A stretch of DNA of 64,000 nucleotides from Coenobita brevimanus (Eukaryota > Arthropoda > Malacostraca > Decapoda > Coenobitidae), in NCBI GenBank assembly GCA_032717465.1, contig CM064666.1, positions 604,001 through 668,000 on the forward strand, given 5' to 3'. Numbering within the stretch: the first letter of the stretch is position 1; every line of letters starts with the position of its first letter. Of the stretch, positions 10,736 to 20,262 are shown in pieces. The translations under genes were made by a program, and so were the position numbers. The notes beneath the pieces were generated by a model. It did not search any database and was not told where the DNA came from. It saw only the letters and a program-made list of their open reading frames with translations.

Positions 10736-10930
10736 GAAAAAAGAAAACCGTTATTTTTTCGTATACAAAAAAGAAAATCATTTTTTTCTTCATCGAAAGA
10801 GAAAACTTATTTTTATTCTCATTAAAAAAAGAAAACCTTTTTTGTTCTCATTCAAAAAAGAAAACTTATTTTCTCCTCATGCAAAAAAGAGAACTTTTTT
10901 TTTTTTCTTATGCAAAAAATAAAACCCGGG
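10398..10930. repeat. Roughly 33-bp tandem array with embedded (GT)n and a 40+ T run
   Basis: About 15 loose units of the form ATGCAAAAAAGAAAACC + TTATTTTTTTCTC. In the centre sits a GT run (10630-10675), then a run of more than 40 T (10689-10731). Frames on both strands in this block are compositional artefacts. Confidence 0.85.
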
Positions 10931-10984
10931 CAAAATATCTGCACGGTTGTTCTTGCACATAAAAACAGAACAAAAAAAAAAAAA

Positions 10985-11075
10985 GCCAATTGAAAATCCA
11001 TTCAGTTCGAGATGTCTGGAAACATCACATTTAAAACACTGGAGGTCGTAGGCAGAGGAAGATGCAGATAAAGTT
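10985..11075 (+). repeat. Repeat M, copy 3
   Basis: AGTTCGAGATGTCTGGAAAC then CACTGGAGGTCGTAGGCAG parallels 6770-6850. Confidence 0.6.
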
Positions 11076-11147
11076 ATAAAATTCCCAAAGCATAGCCATT
11101 CGGACATGACTAAAATTGTACCTTATTGAGAGCTGACCTGCCGAGGG

Positions 11148-11186
11148 TGATAGGTGGTGACGATCATCATCCACTCACTTGATGAA
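11148..11186 (+). mobile_element. SINE-B 5' terminal fragment
   Basis: ATAGGTGGTGACGATCATC then ATCCACTCACTTGATG is the start of SINE-B. It is lost after about 38 bp, an unusual 3'-truncated piece. Confidence 0.5.
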
Positions 11187-11395
11187 TGCAAGGATACAAA
11201 CAACATTCCCCGTTAACCCATTCAAAGCCTGAGAATAAATCATCTGATGGTAACAAGAATACAACAAAACCTGTCGCTGGATTGAGGGGCCTATACGTGG
11301 GTGGGAAATGATCATGCTAATCCCTGTGTGAAATGCACTGATGAGTCTTGCACAAGGTATGAGTCAGTCTGGCAGGTACAGTACAACTTTGGTAA
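11187..11395. other. No gene seen
   Basis: Unique sequence between two SINE-B remnants. Confidence 0.35.
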
Positions 11396-11765
11396 GTCTA
11401 TCTATGACCAGATGCCACAGACCTGTAAGGGTTGGCCATTTGTCTTTGAGTTAGATGTTTTACAAGGAGGGGCACTAACCCTTCACCAACCCGCTTGTTG
11501 ACACATAGGGAACGCATGTGAGTTGGTTATATGGTTACCACCCAGCATTGTAAATGGTTTCCTGGCTTACAGGAAACCATTAGGCTTGTCACTCAATGCC
11601 AAGCCACCTGAAAAGGAAAGAAGAGCAAAGCAATAAAAAGTGACAGGAAAGATGGGAGGAATAGGAAGAGAGGAGGACAGACACAGAATGATAAAAGTGA
11701 AGGAAGAAGAAGGCAGCACTACATAAGTGAGTGGATGATTGCTGGCACCACCTACCAGTGTTATA
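11396..11765 (-). mobile_element. SINE-B, near full length
   Basis: Plus strand starts with the reversed tail (TCTATCTATGACCAGATGCC), then TTGGCCATTTGTCTTTGAG, the hairpin AATGGTTTCCTGGCTTACAG + GAAACCATT, a purine-rich segment, and the reversed 5' end ACATAAGTGAGTGGATGATT. It ends right beside the mariner insertion. Confidence 0.85.
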
Positions 11766-11767
11766 TA

Positions 11768-12688
11768 AGAGGTGCGACCCCAAAGTTCCTGAAATTTAAT
11801 AAAAAAAAGGGAGGGGGGGGGACCTATGTCAAGTCCTAATCACCAGCATCCCCATCAAAGTAGTCTCCTTGGGTGTACAGACATCAATCCCAGCGCTTCT
11901 CCTATGATTGGAACATGTTCTCAAAGTCCTTGAGCATCATCTTGTTCAGAACCTTCTGCAGTTTTCTCCAGGATCTCCTGAGTGGTGTCAGATCTTAGTC
12001 CTTTCAGCTGAATTTTCATTTTTGGAATGAGGAAATAATCACAGGGGGCCAAATCTGGTGAATATGAGGGTGGGTGATAAATCTGCTGAACAACAAGGGC
12101 TGTGTGCATGGATATATTGTCATAGTAAAACACCCATTTGTTTGTGTGCCATTTGTCTGGACATTTTCCCCTCACATTGCCAGACAAATGCATTGTCAGG
12201 TTCCATATGATAGGCTAACAAGGTCACAAACATCGTGGATTGTGCATCTGCAATCATCGAGGATGGTTGCATGAACTTTGGCCACATTTTCAGGAGTTGA
12301 ACTGGTGGAAGGGCGAGCAGAATGTGCTTCGTCATCTGTTGACATTCATCCATTTTTAAAACGCATTAGCCAGTCACAGGTATGTGACACCAAATGCTTG
12401 TTTTGACATTTTTTTAGTTTCTGCCGCGTTCTTCCAGAGTTTCGCACAAAACGTGTTGCACACACATTGCTCTTTCACATTCTCCAATTTTGAGATTCTA
12501 AAATTGACAAACTAACCCAGACATAGTGATAAAAAAACACACACATGCAGTGAACGCACCACCCTGCACAATGTCACTTGACACAGTAACAAGCAAAGGG
12601 TGCGGACACTGATACCTAACATCCACACACAGTACGACAAGTGGTTTATGCCCTGCTTCCAAATTTCAGAAACTTGGGTAGCACCTCG
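11768..12688 (-). mobile_element. Mariner-like transposon, internally deleted
   Basis: Terminal inverted repeats of about 30 bp: left AGAGGTGCGACCCCAAAGTT + CCTGAAATTT; right end, read in reverse complement, CGAGGTGCTACCCAAGTTTC + TGAAATTT. A TA dinucleotide flanks each side (11766-11767 and 12689-12690), the expected mariner target duplication. At 921 bp it is shorter than the roughly 1.3 kb usual for mariner elements, consistent with the deletion seen in the transposase relic. Confidence 0.9.
11860..12480 (-). pseudogene. Mariner transposase relic
   Basis: The transposase cuts and rejoins transposon ends in the nucleus. On the minus strand an N-terminal part reads RNSGRTRQKLKK, then WLMRFKNG, then PSTSSTPENVAKVHATILDD and DLVSLSYGT. 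This is the helix-turn-helix and linker region of mariner transposases. The frame then jumps over a deletion of the centre, so the first catalytic Asp region is missing. The C-terminal part reads GKCPDKWHTNKWVFYYDN, then PPSYSPDLAPCDYFLIPKMK. The second and third catalytic Asp are recognisable, but the spacing between them is 27 residues rather than 34. Stops and frameshifts break it, so it cannot make an active enzyme. Similar non-autonomous copies could be moved by an intact relative elsewhere. Confidence 0.85.
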
Positions 12689-12690
12689 TA

Positions 12691-13082
12691 TGTGAGTTAA
12701 TGTGTGAGAGAAGAGTGAGTTGGTAGGGTGGCAGGTTATACAGTTTAGTCTTTTTCAAGTGAGAACCAAGACAGATTATTCTAATGATGAAACATATTGA
12801 CTATTGGTGTCCTAACTCAAGTAATTGGATACCTAGGTTGTCACTGAAGAGCTGCACTGGAAGTTTATTGCTGTGTGGGTTGGTATATCTAGAAATGGAA
12901 GTGTAGTGTGTGTGTGTGTGTATTATTGGGAGCTAAAAATAAGTCAGGTACACACATTGCCACACTAGAGGCAGTTTCTTCATAACATTTATTATCTAGA
13001 GAGAAGAGAGAAACCTGTATTTTACATATTTCTCAGATTTATTATATAGTAGTCTCTCAGTCCTACATTGCCATATTCATTT
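12691..13082. other. No gene seen
   Basis: Unique AT-rich DNA with a short GT run near 12907-12921. Confidence 0.4.
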
Positions 13083-13190
13083 CATTTCGTTTTGTTTACA
13101 AAGGCTCCAACTTGCTTGCATCACTCTTGGTCACCAAATGGCAGCCCTTTCTGCTGCTCAGTCTCTGGCAGCCTCCGTATTCAGCGTTAA
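13083..13190 (-). mobile_element. LINE-D 3' fragment
   Basis: GTTTACAAAGGCTCCAACTT, TGGTCACCAAATGGCAGCCC and CAGTCTCTGGCAGCCTCCGT match LINE-D. Preceded by TTCATTTCGTTTT, which seems to be the reversed A-rich 3' end. Confidence 0.65.
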
Positions 13191-13373
13191 TTTACATGAA
13201 TAACATATATCTTGCCCTAAAAGCTAACTTCAGATTCTCAGACTGGTACACTAGATACACCCTTCCTTTCTTATATTTTCATTAAGTTCATTCAAATACT
13301 AGAGTACGTTCACCTGTTTCTGTTTCATCGCTAGATTCAGAGACCTAAATGTGACATAGTGGACTGAGGTGTA

Positions 13374-13773
13374 GGAAACTCTCAATTATACGTTGTTCCG
13401 ATATCCGGTCCAATGCAACATCCGGCACTGCTGGTTCGGCTCATTTAAGGCAATATCCGGCGAAATTATGCAATATCTGGCACCAGAACAGGACGTAACT
13501 GGCAGTTCTATGCAATGTCTGGCGTTGTGGTGTGCCAACCGGCATGTAAGTGGTAGCCCACTGACACTGTATTACTGTACTGTATCATTATTTTATTGTA
13601 TTTTATGCGTAGTTTTCATCTTGTACTCATGAAAAAGTTTTTAGGATAGAGGATCGAGACGGACAGTGACACAACATCCAGCTCGACACCTAATATTGAA
13701 CCAATGGGATGGTACTGTGCAGTGTCTGGCGTAGGGCTTGGCTAAATTACAAGGGGTAATTGAGAGTTTACTG
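13374..13773. mobile_element. Tigger/pogo-like MITE, about 400 bp
   Basis: Left GGAAACTCTCAATTATAC and right end, read in reverse complement, CAGTAAACTCTCAATTACCC form inverted ends. TA flanks both sides (13372-13373 and 13774-13775). The interior repeats CAATATCCGGC-like motifs several times. No transposase. The superfamily is inferred from the end sequence and the TA target site. Confidence 0.6.
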
Positions 13774-13794
13774 TATTATATCATTTATCTGTGG

Positions 13795-14104
13795 ATGAAG
13801 GAACGTTGTGTGGTGGATATGGATGTGATAGAAGAGTGTTAGGAGAAATACACTGAGGTGGTTTGGCCATGTGGAGAGGATGGAGAGACTAATGATGATA
13901 GTTTATGTGAGTGAGGTGGAGGGTGGGAAAGGGAAGGGGAGGCCAAGGATGAGTTGGAGGTTGGAATGGAGAGAGATATGAGAGAGGGGGGTGTGAGGTG
14001 GAGGGAGGGCAGTGTAATGGTAGGGGACAGGCCGACATGGAGGCGATTTGTTTGTGGCCACTCCTTACGGGATTAAGGCGTCTGGCAAAGGATAGATAGA
14101 TAGC
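13795..14104 (+). pseudogene. LINE-A: reverse transcriptase C-terminal end and 3' tail (best plus-strand copy)
   Basis: Non-LTR retrotransposon RT copies element RNA into DNA at a nicked target. Here only the C-terminal end survives. With frame changes it reads VDMDVI, LRWFGHVERMERLMMIVYVS, then EVEGGKGRGRPRMSWR, and near the end TWRRFVCGHSLRD followed by a stop. The untranslated tail is GGATTAAGGCGTCTGGCAAA + GGATAGATAGATAG. The RWFGHVERM and GRGRPRM..R motifs are widespread at RT C-termini of LINEs. The copy is 5'-truncated, as most LINE copies are, and begins just after a Tigger-like MITE. Clade not assigned. Confidence 0.8.
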
Positions 14105-14194
14105 ATTGCAGTAGTAGGACATGCGAGAGTGTTAAGAGGTGTACCAGTTATTTTTATTTGACAGTTTTTATATATTTATTTTTCTCCAACAAGG

Positions 14195-14337
14195 AGAGTA
14201 TGTTTTCCCCCCTGTTTGTTTGTTTGTTAGCAGGATTACTCAAAAACTAAGAGAGATTTGAACCAACTTTGGTGGGTAGACAGCCCATGTCACAGGGAAG
14301 AATCTTTTATATTTTGGCACCGATCTGGATTGTTTAA
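14195..14337 (+). repeat. Left part of an older dispersed repeat, split by a piggyBac-like insertion
   Basis: GGAGAGTATGTTTTCCCCCC then TGTTTGTTTGTTTGTTAGCA and GGATTACTCAAAAACTAAGA resembles a repeat type found in many eukaryotic genomes (a ...TATGTTTTC.CCCCTGT...GTTTGT...GGAT.ACTCAAAAA pattern, from memory). The right part resumes at 15086. Confidence 0.5.
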
Positions 14338-15085
14338 CCCGCCACGTGCTGGCTATTTTTAGCCCTTTGGGTCACCCCACTGCCGGCCATTTTTCGACTC
14401 CCCCCCCCTAAAATGATAGATTTTTGTGGAAACAATGATTTTCACCATTAAAATGCTCACCGAGGCTCGGAAATGAGTTTTATTGAGTCCTGCATACTCG
14501 TGTACAGGTATAGCCGCTCTCTCACGCTCACCACGTATGTGAGAGAAAGCCGTTTTCTGTGTAAGGTATACTTAGGTATTTATGCTGGGAAGGTATAGCA
14601 ATGTTCAGTACACTTTTCTGATTACTTATTACTTCAACATCTATCACAATTTGCATGTCTTTCTCACTGTGAATGCATTATCTTACGCTTAAAGATAGGT
14701 ACAACCTGACTTCATTACGTACAGTCCTGGCACTTACAAGAAGGTATTTACAACTTGACTTCACTATATAGTCCTTACACTTACAAGAAAATATTTACAA
14801 CTTACACTTACATGAAAATATTTACAAAATGCCTTCACTATGTACAGCACTGGGTGAGGCACACAGGCAGAGTGAGGCAGAGCGAGCGTGAGGGGGGGAG
14901 CGAGTGAGTGTATGGCCTTGACAGCCTGAGGGATGGTAGAGGAACAGTTACCTTACATGCCTGCCAATTTTTACTCGCGAATCTTGAAAAATGAAGTTTT
15001 TCATTTTAGACCGTTTTAAAACGGCACTGGCACTGGCCGTGGAATTATGTCAGACCATTTTAAAACAGCACTGGCATGCGGCGGG
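14338..15085. mobile_element. piggyBac-like non-autonomous element, 748 bp
   Basis: Flanked on both sides by TTAA (14334-14337 and 15086-15089), the target duplication of piggyBac elements. Inverted ends start CCCGCC: left CCCGCCACGTGCTGGC, right (reverse complement) CCCGCCGCATGCCAGTGC. Subterminal sequences include two ACCATTTTAAAAC copies near the right end. No transposase frame. Non-autonomous status and superfamily are inferred from the ends. Confidence 0.75.
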
Positions 15086-15235
15086 TTAACAGATTCTGGA
15101 TCCGGAAAACATTTTTTGTGAAACCCTAATTGGTGATGAGAAAACCTAACCCATTATGAAGAGTGGTTTGGAAATTACGTTGCCCTTGTCGGAGAGATGC
15201 GCTCCATTGAGTGCCCCTCTAGTTTTACACGTTTT
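15086..15235 (+). repeat. Right part of the older repeat split by the piggyBac-like element
   Basis: CAGATTCTGGATCCGGAAAA directly continues CCGATCTGGATTGTTTAA from the left side once the insertion and one TTAA are removed. It runs on through CATTTTTTGTGAAACC to about GGAGAGATGCGC. Confidence 0.5.
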
Positions 15236-16029
15236 AGCAAGTTAATTGAATTTGTCATGGTAATCGAGTGCCTTGTGTTCCATGAGAAGGAATAAATTAC
15301 AGTACACCAGTTCTTTGTTTAATAAGCAAATTAAGAAACGCAGAAAAATCCAAGATTTTTAGTGTGTCAGATCAATTTTCATACTGAACAAATAGTTATT
15401 TTATTTAACAAGCTGGTTTTGTTGCTACAGGACATTGTATAGTAAATTGATAATACAGTAAAGTACTGGTATCCCTTGCTTTAACAAGAACTCAGATTTT
15501 TGTATATAAATATTGTTATCATGGTAGAAATATTGCAGAAACACCATGATTTAACTGTGTCATTTACTGTATAGTGAGGAGTTTGGCTGAGAGGGTGCTT
15601 GTTGTTAAGTCAAGCTTGTGCCATTGATGATGATGTGTGAAGTGTAGTCAGGAAGGGTGAAGCTGGATGCATGGAATGCTAAATTGAGTGCCAGATTGTA
15701 GCCCTCTCAATAAGTCTTCATACAGTGCAGTAAGTATTCTTGATATTTGAATTGATTGAAAATTAGACCAGTACAGTATGTCAGTGAAGGTGTTAATTGA
15801 AATGCAAGCAGTTGTTTGTGAAGTAAGTGCAGTACTGTACTGTAGTTTAACTGACCACTTTTTCTGTGAAAAAGTATTAGGTCTCTGACTCTGTATGTCT
15901 ACACTTGTTTTGTGGTTGTAAGAAAATTCTGATGCATAAATGTTGGTAAAGCCTGTTTTGAATTACATATCCTGTGATTGGACTAGTGACCCCAAGGCAG
16001 TAAAGCAGTACTTATCTGCCTTTACTTGA
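15236..16029. other. No gene seen
   Basis: About 800 bp of AT-rich unique DNA. A CAGTAAAGTACTGGTATCCC motif at 15457 resembles the end of a Tigger-like element, but I found no partner. Confidence 0.4.
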
Positions 16030-16325
16030 GTGATTGTTGACCTGCTGAGGAGGAGCCTGCATATAGCACCATTGTGCACCCTGGGTTGAGCCAAGCAGTT
16101 GTGGTGTGCACCCAGGAGTCAGGCCTCATTTTTTCCTGCACCTTGCCACATGGAAGGACCCTGGTCCAACCCTGGTGAGGTGCTGTGTACCACAAGGGGT
16201 TCCCGGCTCCCTGCATGGTATATGTACTGTATTGTACATGTAGGATGGCCCCACAGAAGCAGTTGCTTACCTGTGGTTGATGGGTCTGTTGGCCAGACAG
16301 AGTGGGATTTAAGCAAAAACAACAG
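16030..16325 (+). repeat. Repeat H, copy 2
   Basis: CACCTTGCCACATGGAAGGA, CCCTGGTGAGGTGCTGTGTA, CAGAAGCAGTTGCTTACCTG and TGGGTCTGTTGGCCAGACAG follow the order seen at 8796. It has an extra piece (about 16218-16250) absent from copy 1. Confidence 0.65.
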
Positions 16326-16994
16326 TTGCTATTGAATAGAGGCAGAGCTTGAGGGAATGTTCAGGACTCCCTCAGAACTCTAGCTCCTTGGTAATGCCAG
16401 TCTGATCCACCTTGGTTATGCTTCTTTGCAGTGTCACTAATTTTAATATTCAGTGTTTTGCTGTAGAATTTGAACAGGTAATGCATATGAGAAGGTCCCT
16501 TGTATTCCCAGTACTATGACAGAACCTGCTGACCTTTAATGATTTCACTCGTGTAGTTTATTTTCCTGCTCCCTCCAGGTGATTTCATTCAGCTCTGGAG
16601 AGGTTAAATAGTTTTTGTTTTTTCGTGATGGGAACAATCTTGCGGCTTTTGGCTTCTTCCCTGCATTAAAAAAAAATTAATTACGCAGTTTCTCTGTAAA
16701 TCATGAATGAGTCACATTTGAAGTCACACTGTAAAGCCTGATTGCACAAGACAAGATCTTAAAAAGTGAGGGGTTACTGTAGTGTGCAGAGTGAGTGCCA
16801 CATCTGCCTCTCATTGAAGGAACTTGAGAAATCTGTCCAGCAGTATGCAGTGAATGAAATGTGGCAGGCAGACCAGGCATTAAAATTCAATTCCTTTTGC
16901 CCAGTGACTAGTGTTTGCATTTTAATCTTGCTATTCCCTGATGATGAAGTAAAATCAGGCGTGTGTCCTAGTAGTGAAAAGGTTAGTGAAGATT
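16326..16994. other. No gene seen
   Basis: Unique DNA. A motif GGTGATTTCATTCAGCTCTG (about 16578) recurs at 17313, 28391 and 30041. Confidence 0.4.
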
Positions 16995-17135
16995 ATATCC
17001 AGTGAGAGGGGTGTGTGAATTTCATGGAGGGCAGTGTAATGGCAGGGGACAGGGCAACATGAAGGCGATTCGTTTGTGGCCACCCCTTACAGGATTAAAC
17101 CATTTGGCTGTAGACAGGTAGGCAGATATTCAGTG
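16995..17135 (+). mobile_element. LINE-A 3' end, short copy
   Basis: GTGAGAGGGGTGTGTGAATT, GGCAGTGTAATGGCAGGGGA, GGCGATTCGTTTGTGGCCAC, then tail GGATTAAACCATTTGGC and TAGACAGGTAGGCAGA. 5'-truncated. Confidence 0.85.
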
Positions 17136-17945
17136 CCTCCAGTTTGAAAATCCTCCCAAATAGGTCATTGGTGGTTGCAAGAGTGAAATACAAAATACTA
17201 CATGGCTTGAAAGTATAACCCTCCAAGTCAAGTTACAGCCGTTACATCATACCATCAATATATATCATCCTTTCGTCTATAAACTGTGATTATTTTGTTC
17301 TTGTCATTACGAGATGATTTTATTCAGAAAAGGGAATGACTTCTTGTATTTTAGGAGTTAATGAAGACAGTTTTAAGTCCCCTCAGTCCAAGAGTTCCTT
17401 CCTAAACTGAATGAAAGATCTGGGTTCATAATCTTGGTTGTTAAGAAAGCTCCCTAGCACTCTTTCGTAGTTATATATTTTTTTTGTATTGCTGGTTAAT
17501 ACAATTTTTTACATTATCAGTATAGAGTATGGCAGTTGCGATGATCTATGTAATACGGAGAAGGACAGGGAGTACTAAGTGAAATAAATCACTTAGGGGG
17601 GGAGGTGTTAGGGAGCCTCCTTACCGGATGGGAATATGAACCCAGGAATTGGAGAAATACGTGTCAGGGTGTCATGAGGTGTGGGGGAAACTTCCGGAGA
17701 TGGTTCTTTGGGTATTATGCAATGTCATCATGGGTTCAGTTCTGACCTGTTGTGGAGCTAAAGTTAATGGTAATCTAATGGGTAAAAATAGTCCCCCTTT
17801 TAGCTAACCCTTAACACCATTATAAATTGTGCCTGTGTAACATTTAATTATTGAACTCATTAGTAAAAAATGCTGTATCAGTATGGGCTCAGTGCTCAGT
17901 CATTATAAGCTGCCAATAGTGAAGACTTTATGGGTGATAATGTAA
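17136..17945. other. No gene seen
   Basis: Unique DNA of about 800 bp. The block CACTTAGGGGGGGAGGTGTTAG...CTCCTTACCGG (17590-17627) is GC-richer but unexplained. Confidence 0.4.
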
Positions 17946-18145
17946 GCCAGGAAACCATTTACAACGCTGGGTGGTAACCATATAACCAACCGATGCGTGT
18001 TCCCTACATGTCAACAAGTGGGTTGGCGGAGGCTTAGTGCCCCTCCCCGTAAAACAACTACAGTAACTCAAAGACAAACAGCCACCCCATACAGGATTAT
18101 GGCATTTGGCTATAGATAGATTGGTAGATAGATAATTCACCCATA
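17946..18145 (+). mobile_element. SINE-B truncated exactly in its hairpin loop
   Basis: The copy begins with GTAAGCCAGGAAACCATT, which is the loop and second arm of the central hairpin. The first arm and everything upstream are absent. It then runs complete to GGATTATGGCATTTGGCTAT and GATAGATTGGTAGATAGATA. Confidence 0.85.
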
Positions 18146-18447
18146 AAGTTATCATTAAGATCAGTAATTGTAGTTCCATAACAGATGACAATTTTACCCA
18201 TGTTACTCAAAATTAGCCAAAGGATAACCGGACATTACTTTCATCCCTCACAGAACATCCCGCATCTAAAGACATTATTGTAGTGAAAGAGGCTGAGGTT
18301 TTGTCTGTGTATGTGTCAGAAGTGTCTTGTAAATTTTGTGTGTCTTGTGGTTGACTCTATAGTTTGTAAACACGATAGGAACCAAAGCTGATTTCCAGTA
18401 AATGGAATTGTGAATGTTTACACTCTTTTACTATCCAGATACTTGAA
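18146..18447. other. No gene seen
   Basis: Unique sequence between a SINE-B copy and a minisatellite. Confidence 0.4.
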
Positions 18448-18680
18448 CAGGGTTGGTCTAAGTATCTTTTTGCATATGCAGAGTTTGTTTAAGTATCTTT
18501 TTGCATATACAGGTTAGTCTTAGTATCTTTTTGCTTATACAGAGTGAGTTTAAGTATCGTTTTGCATATAAAGAGTTTGTCCAAGTATCTTTGCATACAC
18601 AGAGTTAGTCTAAGTATCACTTTGCATATACAGAGTCTAAGTATCCTTGTGCATATACAGGGTTAGTCTAGCTTTTTGCA
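18448..18680. repeat. Minisatellite, about 31-bp unit x8
   Basis: Unit TAAGTATCTTTTTGCATATA + CAGAGTTAGTC with variants. Later units lose 4-6 bases. No coding frame. Confidence 0.9.
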
Positions 18681-19091
18681 TAATTAAATTGTGTGCAGGA
18701 TAATATACAAAATACATTGTTGTAGGGATGGGGTTAGGGTGGAGGAATGCTGTTATCTGTGTTCTTAATTTTCATGTGTTTTTGGTTCTTTTTGTGGTCT
18801 TTGATCTTAATTTTATTCTTTTGTTATCTGTGTTCTTATTTTTTTTTTTTTTTTTGTTCTTTGTTCTTAATTTTCTCGTTTTTCTTGTTATCTTTGTTCA
18901 TACTTTTAATGTTCGTGTTAGTGTTGTTGTGGTGGTTCTAGTCCTATCTGGACGTGAACCTGTATCCTGAATTTGGCTCTGTTACCTTGTTTTTGCTTGG
19001 AGGGAACAGTTTGCCGGCTTCTTGGCCTTGGTTCCTCCTTCCTTGCAGAAAAAAAAGAAAAAAAAAGTTATATTGGTACCCATGCATAAAG
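18681..19091. other. T-rich stretch with loose TTATCTGTGTTCTTA repeats; no gene
   Basis: GTTATCTGTGTTCTTAATTT recurs in diverged form between 18750 and 18905, with a T-run at 18839. Hydrophobic frames here reflect composition. Confidence 0.5.
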
Positions 19092-19395
19092 ACATCATTC
19101 ATTAGTCACCATTCATTAGTCATCATTCATTAGTCATCATTCATTAGTCACTAGTCATTAGTCATCATTTATTAGTCACCATTCATTAGTCATTCATTAG
19201 TCATTAGTCATCATTCATTAGTCACCATTCATTAGTCATCATTCATTAGTCACCATTTATTAGTCACCATTTATTAGTAACCATTCATTAGTCATCATTC
19301 GTTAGTCACCATTCATTAGACACCATTCATTAGTCATCGTTCATTAGTCATCATTAGTCATCATTCATTAGTCACCATTCAGTAGTCACCATTTC
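19092..19395. repeat. Minisatellite, 14-bp unit x about 21
   Basis: Unit CATTCATTAGTCAY repeated with small deletions (some units CATTAGTCAT only) and base changes. Confidence 0.95.
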
Positions 19396-19487
19396 TTTCT
19401 ACTTCAACTGCAGCATTTATAGGAACAGCTGGAAGGTAAGATATGGAAGGAGTTTTTGTGGTTGTTATTAGACATTGTAAATTTGTT

Positions 19488-19584
19488 AGTGAAATGGCGG
19501 GGGACAGGGTGACATGGAGGCGATTTGTTTGTGGCCACCCCTTATGGGATTAAGGCATCAGGATATAGATAGATAGATAGATAG
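19488..19584 (+). mobile_element. LINE-A terminal 95 bp
   Basis: AGTGAAATGGCGGGGGACAG, GGAGGCGATTTGTTTGTGGC, then GGATTAAGGCATCAGGATAT and four GATA units. Very short 5'-truncated copy. Confidence 0.9.
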
Positions 19585-19639
19585 GTAAATTTGATGTTGC
19601 TGTTGTAAATGAGTATGAAAGCAGGAAATATGCATGAGG

Positions 19640-19992
19640 AAAGATGTTAAATAAGGTAAAGAGAGTGTATGTGAGTGAGGTGGAGGGCAGGAAAGGGAGG
19701 GGGAGACTGAGGATGAGATGGAGGAATGGAGTGGAGAGGTATATGAGAGAGGGGGGGTGTGAGTTGGGGGAATGAAGAGTGAGAGACAATTGAAGAGAGT
19801 GTATGTGAGTGAGGTGGAGGATGGGAAAGGGCAGGGGAGACCAAGGATGAGGTGGAGGGATGGAGAGGTATATGAGAGAGTGGGGTGTGAGCTGGGGGTA
19901 GGGCAGCAAAATGGCAGGGGACAGGACAACATGGAGGCATTTTGTTTGTGGCACCCCTTATGGGATTAAGGCATCTGGCTATAGATAGATAA
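19640..19992 (+). pseudogene. LINE-A 3' end with internal duplication
   Basis: The segment AAGAGAGTGTATGTGAGTGA through GGGTGTGAGTTGGGGG occurs twice (from about 19661 and 19794), so the coding end is partly duplicated with about 133-bp spacing. The second unit reads RVYVSEVEDGKGQGRPRMRW, then RDGEVYERVG, and ends CLWHPLWD plus stop. Tail GGATTAAGGCATCTGGCTAT and GATAGATA. Confidence 0.85.
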
Positions 19993-20039
19993 AAACATAC
20001 ACTTTCTGCACTTGGGCACTCCGGTGCACAAAGGGAGGT

Positions 20040-20262
20040 CTAGGGTGAGCCTCGTACAGTGTTTAGATCCTGGTGGTTTAGTGAGTTTAGGTGATCCAAA
20101 TGTGGCCCATCTTTAATCCTAAGGGGTGTTAGGATTAGTTGCTCAGGGAATGCTGCTAAGGGATGAGCAACTGGTAACACTTGCCTTAAATATCAGGACT
20201 GAGTAACTTATCTATTGGTCCCTGTGCTTCTGATGGGGTAATACTGAACTGGATACTGAGTG
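20040..20262 (+). mobile_element. SINE-C copy leading into a GATG/GATA tract
   Basis: The head TCCTGGTGGTTTAGTGAGTT is tRNA A-box-like. The body GTTAGGATTAGTTGCTCAGG and ATCAGGACTGAGTAACTTAT follows SINE-C order with divergence. The 3' end GGATACTGAGTGGATGGATA merges with a long tetranucleotide tract. Confidence 0.5.

Noticed and set aside
15457..15500. Another Tigger-like element starting CAGTAAAGTACTGGTATCCC
   Set aside because: No matching inverted end or TA-flanked partner found within about 1.5 kb.
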